64,000 bases of DNA, from the NCBI RefSeq assembly GCF_031157525.1, contig NZ_JAVIXR010000006.1:154353-218352 (forward strand). The letters are read 5' to 3'. Position numbers and translations under genes: made by a program. Below the pieces are notes generated by a model. That model was given only the letters and a program-made list of their open reading frames with translations, searched no databases and was not told the origin of the DNA. Origin of the DNA: Marinobacter sediminicola. GTDB lineage: Bacteria > Pseudomonadota > Gammaproteobacteria > Pseudomonadales > Oleiphilaceae. Positions 50,482-59,266 of this stretch are shown here, piece by piece. Position 1 is the stretch's first letter, and each line of letters starts with the position of its first letter.

Positions 50482-52335
50482 ATGACAAAGAATCCTGCTA
50501 ATTATCGTGCCCTGGCCGGTATATTCATGCTCACCCTGCTGTTTGCAGGTTGCGCCAGTATCGACCTTGACTCGCACATTGCCCAGACTCCTTCCCAGGC
50601 ACTTGAGCTTGCAGCAAAAGAAAGTAACGCTGAAGTCGCGCAGCGATACCTGCTGAAGGTCGCTAGCCAGTTTCAGGATCAAGGCGACCACCGCGCCGCC
50701 CGCACATTACTGCAGAGCACTCAACTGGCGCAACCTGCACCTGCCTTGCAGGCTCAAAAGCAGTTACTCGCCATGGCCAGCGCAGTGGCACTCGAAGATC
50801 GCGAATGGGCAGCCAGCATTGTCACGAAAATCTCGCCAGACAACTTCAAAGGCTACAACTCAGAATTTATTAACCGGGCCGCCAATCTTCAGGCCGACAC
50901 CTACGCCCTCGTAGATGACAGACTGTCAGCGGCCATGACCCTGATGCTACTCTCCCAATCTGACGGCAATGTAAATCCACAGCAGATACATGACCGGATC
51001 TGGGCATTCCTGAAAGCGGTTCCAGATAACAAACTCGCAACTGCAAGCGAACAAAGCATTGGCTTTGAAACCGAAGGATGGCTCGAACTTGCAGCCAACA
51101 TTCGAGCACCCGGACTCAGCATTGACGACCAAGGGCGCACTATTCGGCGCTGGCAAAACAGCCGGCCCGGCCACCCTGCCGCACAGATACTGCCTTCCGA
51201 GTTACAGCTCATTGCCAATCTGGCAGAAAGTCGCCCCGAAAAACTCGCACTCGCCCTGCCACTGAATGGCCCCCTGGCCAGTGCTGGCAAAGCCATTCGA
51301 GATGGTTTTCTAGCGGCTTACTATCAGGACAAATCGGCGGATCGAAGCAAAACCGACATTCGGGTGATCGACACATCTGGTCAACCGTTTGAAAAACTAT
51401 ACAAAGAACTCGCTGCGGAGGATATCGACCTGATCATAGGGCCCCTTGAGAAGGAAGCCCTGGCAAGCCTTACAAACATGAAAACCCTTCCCGTTCCCGC
51501 GCTGGGGCTTAACTACCTGGCTGACGGAACAACGCTGCCCGATGGCCTGTACCAATTTGGCCTATCGGCTGAGGACGAAGCCCGTCAAATTGCAGACAGG
51601 CTGTCCGGGCAAAACATCAACCAGGTTCTGGTACTTATCCCTCAGGGTGAGTGGGGTGACCGTGTCGAGGCTGCACTGCTGAGGCGCATGCAAAAGAACG
51701 GCGCAATTGCTCTGGATATAGAACGTTTTTTCCGCGAGGACAACCTGCGGGCTGTCACTGCAGACCTTCTGGGCATATCCGTATCACGGGACAGGGCCAT
51801 ACAGGTTGAGCGCACCATTGGGCTAAACGTAGAGTTCGAGCCGCGCCGTCGGCAAGACGCAGAAGCCATTATCATGGTCGCCGAACCGGCTGTTGCTCGC
51901 CAACTAAAACCCTTGTTTGCATACTATTTCGGAGGCGACCTGCCAGTATATTCACCTTCGATTATTTACGAAGGTGTACCAGATGCCGGTCGTGATCGTG
52001 ACCTGAACCAGGTAATTTTCACCGATATCCCCTGGGTACTTAACGACAAAAACCCGCTGCGCGAAGAAGCAGGTAACGCCTTGCCTGGCACCCGCGGCCA
52101 ACTGGGCCGCCTGTTTGCCATGGGCGCAGACGCATGGCAACTAAGCAAGCGCCTCCCCTTGCTTCGTCAAATCCAAACCGCTTCTGTTGACGGACAAACA
52201 GGGCAACTTACCATGACCCCCGAAGGGAGCATTCACAGGCAGCAACTGTGGGCTCAATTCCGGAGCGGAACACCCAAGCTGCTCCCCGAACCTGCCCGTG
52301 AAAACAATACAGACGCTCAAACGCTGGCGAACTGA
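50482..52335 (+). CDS. lpoA: Penicillin-binding protein activator LpoA
   Basis: Outer-membrane lipoprotein that reaches through the periplasm to activate the bifunctional synthase PBP1A. The 617-residue protein has a lipoprotein signal ending LLFAGC (Cys24, target of Lgt), an N-terminal helical TPR-like domain (about 30-250) and a C-terminal periplasmic-binding-protein-like domain (about 255-590) starting LALALPLNGPLASAGKAIRDGFLAAYY. The order rsmI divergent from lpoA-yraN-diaA is the same as in E. coli. Confidence 0.94.
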   Translation: MTKNPANYRALAGIFMLTLLFAGCASIDLDSHIAQTPSQALELAAKESNAEVAQRYLLKVASQFQDQGDHRAARTLLQSTQLAQPAPALQAQKQLLAMASAVALEDREWAASIVTKISPDNFKGYNSEFINRAANLQADTYALVDDRLSAAMTLMLLSQSDGNVNPQQIHDRIWAFLKAVPDNKLATASEQSIGFETEGWLELAANIRAPGLSIDDQGRTIRRWQNSRPGHPAAQILPSELQLIANLAESRPEKLALALPLNGPLASAGKAIRDGFLAAYYQDKSADRSKTDIRVIDTSGQPFEKLYKELAAEDIDLIIGPLEKEALASLTNMKTLPVPALGLNYLADGTTLPDGLYQFGLSAEDEARQIADRLSGQNINQVLVLIPQGEWGDRVEAALLRRMQKNGAIALDIERFFREDNLRAVTADLLGISVSRDRAIQVERTIGLNVEFEPRRRQDAEAIIMVAEPAVARQLKPLFAYYFGGDLPVYSPSIIYEGVPDAGRDRDLNQVIFTDIPWVLNDKNPLREEAGNALPGTRGQLGRLFAMGADAWQLSKRLPLLRQIQTASVDGQTGQLTMTPEGSIHRQQLWAQFRSGTPKLLPEPARENNTDAQTLAN

Positions 52336-52364
52336 CCGCCGCCTTCACAAGGATAACAAGAGCC

Positions 52365-52733
52365 ATGGAAGGCCGAAAAGCGATTGGAACATATTTTGAA
52401 GGTGTTGCCGCACGATACCTTGAGTCTCACGGTGTACATATCCGGGAGCGGAACGTCTACAGCCGTGGTGGCGAGATTGACCTGATAGGACAAGACCAAG
52501 ACACCCTTGTATTCTTTGAGGTACGGTACCGGGGCAGTGGCAGCCTCGTCGATCCGGCCAGTTCAATTTCTTATCCGAAACAAAAGCGGCTCATAAAAGC
52601 CGCATCGTTCTATCTGCACCGCCACCAACTCTGGGACACAGTTACCCGAATAGACGTAGTGGCAATCAGCCCGGGAACGGTTAAAAAATACCGGGTACAA
52701 TGGATCAAAAATGCAATTCAGGCGGATGTATAG
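52365..52733 (+). CDS. yraN: YraN family (UPF0102) protein
   Basis: A 122-residue protein with the restriction-endonuclease-like core GGEIDLIGQDQDTLVFFEVRYR and SYPKQKRLIKAASFYL. Nuclease activity is inferred for the family from the fold; the role is not settled. It lies 29 bases after lpoA and six bases before the DiaA-like gene. Confidence 0.93.
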   Translation: MEGRKAIGTYFEGVAARYLESHGVHIRERNVYSRGGEIDLIGQDQDTLVFFEVRYRGSGSLVDPASSISYPKQKRLIKAASFYLHRHQLWDTVTRIDVVAISPGTVKKYRVQWIKNAIQADV

Positions 52734-52739
52734 ACTCTG

Positions 52740-53333
52740 ATGAACGACGACATGGGCAACCTGATCAACCAGTTATTTGCGAGCCACATGGAGCATACTG
52801 CCCAAGCGGCCAGCACCGTCGGCCCCGCCATAGAGCAGGCAGCAGACGCCTTCGTAAACGCCCTTCTAAACGACGGAAAAATCGTCACCTGCGCCAATGG
52901 CAATGCCAATGTAGTAGCCCAGTATTTCTGTACGGCTTTTCTCAACCGCTTTGAGCAAGACCGACCAGCCCTCCCTGCCATTAACCTTGGTGCAGACGCT
53001 ACAACCTATTCCGCCATTTGCCGTGACAACCGCTTTAATGACACCTTCTCGCGCCAGGTTAAAGCCATAGGCAAACCAGGTGACCTTCTGTTCGTGATCG
53101 TTGACGACGGCCACAAAGCCAACCTCATCCAGGCCATTCAGGCGGCCCATGACCGGGAAATGAATGTGGTTGTGCTGAGCGCACGGGAGAAGTCCGATAT
53201 AACCTCCCTCATGCACTCGGAAGACCACGAGATCGCCTTGAACGACCTGTCGCCCACAGAGGCCACACCCTTGCTGATGCTAGTGATCAACGCCCTGTGT
53301 TCGCTGGTAGACGGAAAACTATTTGGAGGCTGA
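52740..53333 (+). CDS. DiaA-like SIS-domain protein with lost phosphosugar site
   Basis: A 197-residue SIS protein in the diaA position after yraN. DiaA binds DnaA and promotes initiation at oriC; the related GmhA isomerises sedoheptulose 7-phosphate. In both, the sugar-phosphate site has CGNGxSAANAQHF and STxGNS. Here these read CANGNANVVAQYF (51-63) and VDDGHKANLI (121-130): the phosphate-binding serines are replaced by Ala56, Asp122-123 and Lys126. An isomerase is therefore unlikely and a DiaA-like protein-binding role more likely; this is inference. It ends in a strong terminator. Confidence 0.85.
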   Translation: MNDDMGNLINQLFASHMEHTAQAASTVGPAIEQAADAFVNALLNDGKIVTCANGNANVVAQYFCTAFLNRFEQDRPALPAINLGADATTYSAICRDNRFNDTFSRQVKAIGKPGDLLFVIVDDGHKANLIQAIQAAHDREMNVVVLSAREKSDITSLMHSEDHEIALNDLSPTEATPLLMLVINALCSLVDGKLFGG

Positions 53334-53366
53334 TAAAAATGCCGGCTTACGCCGGCATTTTTATCA
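53331..53366 (+). terminator. Bidirectional intrinsic terminator between DiaA-like gene and sspB
   Basis: GATAAAAATGCCGGC-TTAC-GCCGGCATTTTTATC is a 15-pair perfect stem with a four-base loop and A/T tracts on both sides. It includes the stop of the DiaA-like gene and faces the convergent sspB. Confidence 0.94.
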
Positions 53367-53390
53367 GAGCTTGAAACTACTATCTGATAC

Positions 53391-53822
53391 TTATTTAACA
53401 ACCTTGAGCGTAGGCCGCCCGGTTGGTCGTTCTTCCTGGCCATTCTGCCTGGAGCTTTCGCGATCATTGGTGCCATCGGGATCCGGAGAGCCGGGCTCAC
53501 TGCCAAACACCATGCCCTCACCATTCTCTTTCGCGTAAATGGCCATAACCGCCTGCAGAGGAATGAACACCTGCATAGGTACGCCACCAAACCGCGCGCT
53601 GAATTCCAACGCACTATTGCCAACAACGAGTGCACGTACAGCACCAGGGCTAATATTCAGAACAATCTGACCATTCGCCACATGTGCTGTCGGCACCTGA
53701 ACACCCTGAATACCCGCATCCACAACGATATATGGCGTACAGTCGTTATCCAGTATCCACTCGTTGAACGCGCGCACCAAATAAGGGCGACTGGAGGTCA
53801 TGGTGATCTTGTTATCAGGCAC
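53391..53822 (-). CDS. sspB: ClpXP specificity-enhancing factor SspB
   Basis: Adaptor that delivers ssrA-tagged proteins to ClpXP. The 143-residue protein has SRPYLVRAFNEWILDNDCTPYIVVDA, GQIVLNISPGAVRAL and FSARFGGVPMQVFIPLQAVMAIYAKENG, then an acidic flexible tail and the ClpX-binding end GRPTLKVVK. The GTG start at 53822 is supported by AGGAGA six bases upstream; ATG 53801 lacks such a site. It follows sspA by 38 bases. Confidence 0.96.
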   Translation of the reverse strand: MPDNKITMTSSRPYLVRAFNEWILDNDCTPYIVVDAGIQGVQVPTAHVANGQIVLNISPGAVRALVVGNSALEFSARFGGVPMQVFIPLQAVMAIYAKENGEGMVFGSEPGSPDPDGTNDRESSRQNGQEERPTGRPTLKVVK

Positions 53823-53860
53823 TGCTTGTCTCCTGTTCCCTATCGCGGAAGCCAGCCAAA

Positions 53861-54490
53861 TCAGCTGCGAATGTCTTCTTCGAGATCAGAAAGGCTGGCC
53901 TTGAAACCCTCACGGGCGAACAAGTTGTCCATGTACTTCTGGAGCGGCTTGGCCTGCTTATCATTAAGTTCGATGCCAAGGGCAGGCAAACGCCAGAGAA
54001 TAGGCGCAATGCAGCAGTCCACAATTGTGAATTCCTCAGAGAGGAAAAACGGCATTTCGCCAAACAAGGGCCCGGCTGCGAGCAGCCCTTCGCGCAATTC
54101 CTTGCGAGCAGCCTCCGAAGCCTTGGCATTTGGCTGAGCCAGAATCTGATCAACTAAACCACACCAATCTCTCTGAATCCGATGGATCATCAAGCGACTG
54201 TTAGCACGGGCCACCGGATAAACCGGAAGAAGAGGCGGGTGCGGAAAACGCTCATCAAGATATTCCATCATGATGTTCGGCTCATACAGAACCAGATCAC
54301 GATCCACCAACGTCGGCAGGGCGTTATACGGATTCATATCAGCCACTTCAGCTGGCGGATTGTCCGGGTCAACATCAACGATATCAACGGTAACACCCTT
54401 CTCTGCCAGCACAATGCGCACTCTGTGGCTATAGTGGCTGGCCGGGTCTGAGAAAAATGTCATCGATGACCGCTTAGTCACAACGCCCAT
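53861..54490 (-). CDS. sspA: Stringent starvation protein A SspA
   Basis: RNA-polymerase-associated GST-fold protein for stationary-phase and acid-stress control. The 209-residue protein has [41 protein letters not shown] and [17 protein letters not shown], the family N-terminal domain. The ATG at 54490 is preceded by GAGG; the genes order petC-sspA-sspB is normal for pseudomonad-like genomes. Confidence 0.96.
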   Translation of the reverse strand: MGVVTKRSSMTFFSDPASHYSHRVRIVLAEKGVTVDIVDVDPDNPPAEVADMNPYNALPTLVDRDLVLYEPNIMMEYLDERFPHPPLLPVYPVARANSRLMIHRIQRDWCGLVDQILAQPNAKASEAARKELREGLLAAGPLFGEMPFFLSEEFTIVDCCIAPILWRLPALGIELNDKQAKPLQKYMDNLFAREGFKASLSDLEEDIRS

Positions 54491-54599
54491 AGAATTACCT
54501 CACGAGTAAACAAACCGAAATGGACCTGAAAAACGCAAAAATTCCAGCGGGCCGATTAACACCCACTGGAACTCAGGGAACAGGATTATACCCTATTTC

Positions 54600-55355
54600 T
54601 CAGTGTACGTCCTTCCAGTACTCACGATTGAGCAGGTAGGCGAAGACAAAGAAAATAGCGACAAAGATCAACACAAATATACCGAGGCGCTCACGCTCGA
54701 CTTTGATCGGATCAGCCATGTAAGACATAAAGTTCGTCATGTCGTACATAGCCTGATCAAACTCAGCACCAGTCATGCTGCCTTCAATGGCATACTCCGG
54801 ACAAGCATCTGCATTCCTGACATTTCCGCTCAGCGGCTCAACACTGGCTTTTTTGCCAATATTGGGCTTAACCGCGCACAAACCCTGGAGATCGACCAGC
54901 ACATGAGGCATGCCTACCTTGTCGAACACCACGTTGTTTACACCCAGCGGGCGAGACTCATCTTTATAGAATCCACGCAAGTAGGAGTACAACCAGGATT
55001 CACCACGCAAGCGGCTCTCCAGAGTAAGGTCCGGTGGCGGAGCACCAAACCAGGCAGCTGCCATGTCCTTGTTCATGGAGTTCTTCATCAACTCACCGAT
55101 CTGGGCGCCGGTGAAAATCAGATTCTCCTCGAACAATTTGGCGGGTATCTCAAGATCATCAGCAACCCGCTTGTAGCGGGCATACTCCATGGAGTGGCAC
55201 CCCATGCAGTAGTTGGTAAACATTGCAGCGCCACGCTGCAATGATGCCTTGTCTGTGTGATCCGTTTTGATGTGATCAAGCGGAACGCCGGCACCGGCTG
55301 CCAGTCCGAGAACCGGCAGGAATGCGATGAAAAGACCAAAAATCAGCTTTCTCAT
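54600..55355 (-). CDS. petC: Cytochrome c1 of the bc1 complex
   Basis: Haem-c subunit passing electrons from the Rieske protein to cytochrome c. A signal peptide (about 1-20, ending LGLAAG) is followed by the haem site CMGCH in NYCMGCHSMEYARYKRV and a C-terminal membrane anchor (IFVLIFVAIFFVFAYLL). I choose ATG 55355 (251 residues), which overlaps the petB stop by one base (TAATG); the frame open to 55595 lies inside petB. Confidence 0.97.
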   Translation of the reverse strand: MRKLIFGLFIAFLPVLGLAAGAGVPLDHIKTDHTDKASLQRGAAMFTNYCMGCHSMEYARYKRVADDLEIPAKLFEENLIFTGAQIGELMKNSMNKDMAAAWFGAPPPDLTLESRLRGESWLYSYLRGFYKDESRPLGVNNVVFDKVGMPHVLVDLQGLCAVKPNIGKKASVEPLSGNVRNADACPEYAIEGSMTGAEFDQAMYDMTNFMSYMADPIKVERERLGIFVLIFVAIFFVFAYLLNREYWKDVH

Positions 55356-56587
55356 TATCCTGTCACCCTCTCTGGTACTGGCTTGGTTTTCTCCATGCGC
55401 GTATAAAACGGCATCAGAATGAAGTAGAGGAAGTACACCACCGTCAATATCTGAGCCACAGTAGTACGACCTTCGGTTGCAGGCACAAGCCCCAAATAAC
55501 CGAGAATAACGAAGCTTACTGCAAATAGTGTCAACGCAATCCTGCTCAACCACCCCTTGTAGCGAATGGAGCGTACCGGACTTCTGTCGAGCCAAGGAAG
55601 CACAAACAGGATTGCTATCGCACCACCCATCACAACAACACCCCAGAACTTCGCAGACAGGCCGAACAGATCAACCGTTACCGCACGCAACATGGCGTAA
55701 AAGGGTGTGAAGTACCACACAGGCGCAATGTGCTCAGGTGTTTTCAGCGCGTTTGCAGGTTCAAAGTTTGGCTTCTCGATAAAGAGACCGCCCATTTCAG
55801 GGAAAAAGAACACTACGATAAAGAAGATAAAGAAGAATACCGCCACGCCCACGAGATCGTGCACGGAGTAGTATGGGTGGAACGGAATACCGTCTTTCGG
55901 AACGCCGTTTTCATCCTTGTTCTTCTTGATATCGATACCGTCCGGATTGTTGGAGCCCACTTCATGCAACGCAAGAATATGGAGTACCACCAAGCCAAGG
56001 AGAACAATTGGAAGCGCAACCACGTGCAAGGCGAAGAAACGGTTCAGTGTAATACCGGAAATCAGGTAGTCACCACGAATCCACAGGGATAGATCTTCAC
56101 CTATTACAGGAATAGCACCGAACAGGTTTACGATAACCTGAGCGCCCCAGTAAGACATCTGACCCCAAGGTAGCAAATAGCCCATAAATGCTTCAGCCAT
56201 AAGCACCAGATAAATCAGCATACCGAACAGCCAGATCAACTCACGCGGCTTCTGGTAGGATCCATACATAAGGCCGCGGAACATGTGGAGATAGACCACA
56301 ATAAAGAAGGCAGATGCCCCCGTAGAGTGAAGATAGCGCAGCAACCAACCCCACTGGACATCACGCATGATGTACTCAACGGATGCGAATGCCCCCTCAC
56401 CTGTCGGGTTATAGCTCATAGTAAGCCAGATACCGGTAACTAGCTGGTTAACCAGTACAAGCATCGCCAGAGAACCGAAAAAGTACCAGAAGTTAAAGTT
56501 CTTCGGCGCGTAATATTTTGCCAGGTGCTTATTCCAGGCATCTACAACTGGCAGACGCTCGTCCACCCAATTAAGTAGCTTCTGCAT
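55355..56587 (-). CDS. petB: Cytochrome b of the bc1 complex
   Basis: Di-haem membrane subunit with the quinol oxidation and reduction sites. The 410-residue protein has about eight membrane segments, TGIWLTMSYNP, GASAFFIVVYLHMFRGL with haem histidines, GYLLPWGQMSYWGAQVIVN, and the PEW-equivalent segment HIAPVWYFTPFYAMLRA (PVWY where mitochondrial proteins have PEWY). It overlaps petA and petC by one base each. Confidence 0.97.
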   Translation of the reverse strand: MQKLLNWVDERLPVVDAWNKHLAKYYAPKNFNFWYFFGSLAMLVLVNQLVTGIWLTMSYNPTGEGAFASVEYIMRDVQWGWLLRYLHSTGASAFFIVVYLHMFRGLMYGSYQKPRELIWLFGMLIYLVLMAEAFMGYLLPWGQMSYWGAQVIVNLFGAIPVIGEDLSLWIRGDYLISGITLNRFFALHVVALPIVLLGLVVLHILALHEVGSNNPDGIDIKKNKDENGVPKDGIPFHPYYSVHDLVGVAVFFFIFFIVVFFFPEMGGLFIEKPNFEPANALKTPEHIAPVWYFTPFYAMLRAVTVDLFGLSAKFWGVVVMGGAIAILFVLPWLDRSPVRSIRYKGWLSRIALTLFAVSFVILGYLGLVPATEGRTTVAQILTVVYFLYFILMPFYTRMEKTKPVPERVTG

Positions 56588-57180
56588 TACGCTGCCTCCG
56601 GATCAAGACCAATCGTGAGTGTCTCATCATCGTCATAGCGATAAGGCGGCACTTGCAGGTTGAGCGGTGCAGGCTGCGCCTTGTAGACGCGGCCAGCCAT
56701 GTCATAGCGCGTGCCATGGCACGGACAGAAAAGACCACCCAGCCACTCATCACCAAGATCCGCCGGTGCCACTTCAGGGCGATAGGAAGGCACACAACCC
56801 AAGTGAGTGCAAATCCCTACCAGCACAGCTATCTCAGGCTTCAGCGAGCGCAGTATGCCATCTATGTATGGCGGCTGCTGCGGAGATTCAGACTGAGGAT
56901 CTTTCACCTTGTCGTTGAGCTTCTCGATGTTGCTCAGCATTTCATCTGTGCGGCGAATAAGCCAGACCGGCATACCCCTCCACTCAACAGTGACCTGCTG
57001 GCCTGGCTCAATCTTACTGATATTGACGGTTACCGGTGCACCAGCCGCTTCCGCTTTGGCACTGGGATTCCAGGATGCCACGAAAGGGACTGCCGCACCG
57101 ACGACGCCGACCCCACCTACCGCAGCCGTAGCGCCGATAAGAAACCGGCGTCGACCTTGGCTCACGTCGCCATTATTCAT
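56587..57180 (-). CDS. petA: Rieske iron-sulfur subunit of the bc1 complex
   Basis: A 197-residue protein with a twin-arginine signal-anchor (RRRFLIGATAAVGG) that needs Tat export after cofactor insertion. The 2Fe-2S ligands are in CTHLGCVPSY and CPCHGTRYD. ATG 57180 has GGGAGAG upstream. It heads petABC; a TATAAT and a palindrome lie upstream (57261-57294). Confidence 0.98.
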   Translation of the reverse strand: MNNGDVSQGRRRFLIGATAAVGGVGVVGAAVPFVASWNPSAKAEAAGAPVTVNISKIEPGQQVTVEWRGMPVWLIRRTDEMLSNIEKLNDKVKDPQSESPQQPPYIDGILRSLKPEIAVLVGICTHLGCVPSYRPEVAPADLGDEWLGGLFCPCHGTRYDMAGRVYKAQPAPLNLQVPPYRYDDDETLTIGLDPEAA

Positions 57181-57260
57181 TATGGTTCTCTCCCATCAGG
57201 CGATGTCACAGCCCGCCGAAAAGCCGACAGCGTGCATCGAAAAGGACTTCACAATCCAAA

Positions 57261-57294
57261 ATTATAAGCGAACAAATGGTAATGAAATTACCAT
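57261..57294 (-). promoter_or_regulatory. petABC promoter -10 with 19-bp palindrome over the -35 region
   Basis: On the minus strand a perfect TATAAT (57266-57261) lies about 80 bases before petA. The -35 region has no good TTGACA but contains ATGGTAAT-TTC-ATTACCAT (57276-57294), an inverted repeat with 8-base arms. This pattern suggests a regulator-binding site; the regulator is unknown. Confidence 0.55.
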
Positions 57295-57374
57295 GTCCTT
57301 ACAAGTCAGAAAGCCGCCACCAGAGCGACTTCTCTGCTCCAGATCAATTTGACTATCATTGCGCCCCAAACAAA

Positions 57375-57400
57375 AAAACCCGACCAAATAGCCGGGTTTT
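57375..57400 (-). terminator. Intrinsic terminator of rplM-rpsI
   Basis: On the minus strand AAAACCCG / CGGGTTTT with a loop of about ten bases is followed by further T residues, 24 bases after the rpsI stop. It separates the ribosomal genes from petABC. Confidence 0.82.
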
Positions 57401-57423
57401 CCTGAGATCTGCTCCAGCGGAAC

Positions 57424-57816
57424 TTAACGCTTGGAGTACTGTGGACGCTTACGCGCCTTACGCAGACCAACCTTCTTACGCTCAACTTCACGAGCATCAC
57501 GGGTAACATAACCCGCTTTACGCATCGCTGGGCGCAGAGCTTCGTCGTAATCCATCAACGCACGGGTCAGGCCGTGGCGGATTGCGCCAGCCTGACCACT
57601 GCTACCACCACCTTTGACAGTAATGTTGATGTCAAAACGATCCGCAGATTCTGCAACAACCAGAGGTTGACGCACAATCATGCGCAAAGTCTCACGACCG
57701 AAAAAATCTTCGATTGTGCGACCGTTGATTGAAATATTACCGCTTCCCGGCTTGATGAACACCCGAGCCGTGGACGTTTTGCGGCGACCAGTACCGTAAT
57801 TTTGTGCTACAGACAT
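57424..57816 (-). CDS. rpsI: 30S ribosomal protein S9
   Basis: A 130-residue protein with [18 protein letters not shown] at the start, [18 protein letters not shown] in the middle and the basic C-terminal tail [17 protein letters not shown] that reaches the decoding centre. It follows rplM by 12 bases. Confidence 0.99.
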   Translation of the reverse strand: MSVAQNYGTGRRKTSTARVFIKPGSGNISINGRTIEDFFGRETLRMIVRQPLVVAESADRFDINITVKGGGSSGQAGAIRHGLTRALMDYDEALRPAMRKAGYVTRDAREVERKKVGLRKARKRPQYSKR

Positions 57817-57828
57817 ATCCGCCTTCCG

Positions 57829-58257
57829 TTAAATGTCGAGTTCTTTGGGCTGCTGGGCTGTGTGAGGGTGCTCAGCGCCGGCATAGATTTTCAGCTTCTT
57901 GAACATGGCACGACCAAGCGGGCCTTTCGGAAGCATGCCTTTGACAGACTTCTGAATAACTTGCTCAGGCGCCTTATCAACCAGCTTCTCGAAGCTGATG
58001 GACTTGATCCCACCCGGAAACCCGGTATGACTGTAGTACATCTTATCAGATGCCTTGTTGCCGGTAACCCGCACCTGGCCCGCATTGATAACTACAATGT
58101 AATCGCCAGTGTCTACATGAGGGGTGTACTCAGGCTTATGCTTGCCCCGCAGACGACGGGCGATTTCGGTTGACAGACGACCCAGCGTCTTGCCGGCTGC
58201 GTCTACAACGTACCAGTCACGTTTTACGGTTTCTGGTTTCGCACTCAGAGTCTTCAT
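57829..58257 (-). CDS. rplM: 50S ribosomal protein L13
   Basis: A 142-residue protein starting [30 protein letters not shown] and ending with [16 protein letters not shown] 58257 matches the family length; a frame open to 58386 adds unrelated residues from the leader. In E. coli the rplM leader takes part in L13 autoregulation; here the leader is about 145 bases. Confidence 0.99.
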   Translation of the reverse strand: MKTLSAKPETVKRDWYVVDAAGKTLGRLSTEIARRLRGKHKPEYTPHVDTGDYIVVINAGQVRVTGNKASDKMYYSHTGFPGGIKSISFEKLVDKAPEQVIQKSVKGMLPKGPLGRAMFKKLKIYAGAEHPHTAQQPKELDI

Positions 58258-58409
58258 TGATTCCGCCTTGAACGCTATACAAAGAAACGTTAAAAACCGC
58301 CACCGGAAAGTGTAGTACACCCGGAGGAGGTTCTGTACCTGTAATTTGATCGGCAGTGACACTATTCGGGGCTGAGATAGTGACATCGCCTTGAAAAGCC
58401 AGGGCGCGA

Positions 58410-58438
58410 AGTATACTCGAACAAATAATGAAATCCAA
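58410..58438 (-). promoter_or_regulatory. Promoter of rplM-rpsI
   Basis: TTGGAT (58438-58433) and TATACT (58415-58410) on the minus strand are separated by 17 bases. The start would be near 58403, giving a leader of about 145 bases, long enough for the L13-type autoregulation known in E. coli. Confidence 0.78.
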
Positions 58439-58469
58439 CCCTGCAGGTAATAGTTTTATCACCCTGTCA

Positions 58470-59243
58470 TTACCACAAGGTTTCGCCATAAAGCAGCTTC
58501 GTATTGGAAAACACTACGGACGCTACATAATCCACAGATTCCCCCCGAATATCAGAGAGACACTCAAGAATTCTGCGGAGATGCACGGGCGAGTTAGCTC
58601 CGACCTCAACCCCCTCCGGCGCCATATCCGGCGCGTCTGTCTCCAGCACCAAAGCCTCTAGGGGTAAACGAGCTATGGTATCGCGAGTTTTTCGGGACCG
58701 AGAGTGTGTGATTATCCCACCTACACCAATAGAGCAGCCCAAATCGACCAACTTCGAAGCCTGCTGATAGCTGCCAGAAAAGCCGTGCACCAATGCCCTG
58801 CCACTCCAGTTCGTACGCCTCAGTGTTGCATGAACCTCATCGTGGGCTCTGACGGAATGTATAACAAGAGGGTAACCCAACTCGGAAGCCAGCCCAACCT
58901 GAGCCTCAAACCACGGATACTGATTGCTCATATTTCCGTAGAGGCGGTCCAACCCGCATTCACCAATCGCCACACAGCGCTCAGGCCTTGCTCGCAAAGC
59001 CCGGTCAAGGGCCATCAAAGCTTCGTCAGAGTGCTCCCCGACATACCACGGATGGACTCCAAGACAATAATAGAGGCCAGCGTACGCCTGGGCAGTATCG
59101 CGAACACGGACCCAATCCCGTTGCCGCACACCGGGAATCACCAGCCCAACGAGACCTTCGTCAAAAGCGACCTCAAGCTCCCATGCGCGCCGCCCATCAA
59201 AAAATGGGAAGTCAAAGTGGCAGTGGGCATCAACCAGTTTCAA
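58470..59243 (-). CDS. TatD-family metal-dependent hydrolase
   Basis: A TIM-barrel hydrolase with metal ligands in DAHCHFDFP (HxH), CLGVHPWYV, AIGECGLDRLYG and LETDAPDMAPEG. TatD enzymes act as DNases or exonucleases; the substrate here is unknown. I favour TTG 59243 (MKLVDAHCHF, 257 residues) because GGAGG lies five bases upstream; GTG 59255, four codons earlier, has no site of its own. It follows prfC closely. Confidence 0.92.
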   Translation of the reverse strand: MKLVDAHCHFDFPFFDGRRAWELEVAFDEGLVGLVIPGVRQRDWVRVRDTAQAYAGLYYCLGVHPWYVGEHSDEALMALDRALRARPERCVAIGECGLDRLYGNMSNQYPWFEAQVGLASELGYPLVIHSVRAHDEVHATLRRTNWSGRALVHGFSGSYQQASKLVDLGCSIGVGGIITHSRSRKTRDTIARLPLEALVLETDAPDMAPEGVEVGANSPVHLRRILECLSDIRGESVDYVASVVFSNTKLLYGETLW

Positions 59244-59266
59244 ATCAGCCTCCACCCGCTAATGGA

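Noticed and set aside
55356..55595. N-terminal extension of cytochrome c1 by 80 residues
   Set aside because: The extension lies inside petB and would bury the signal peptide; ATG 55355 gives a normal signal sequence.
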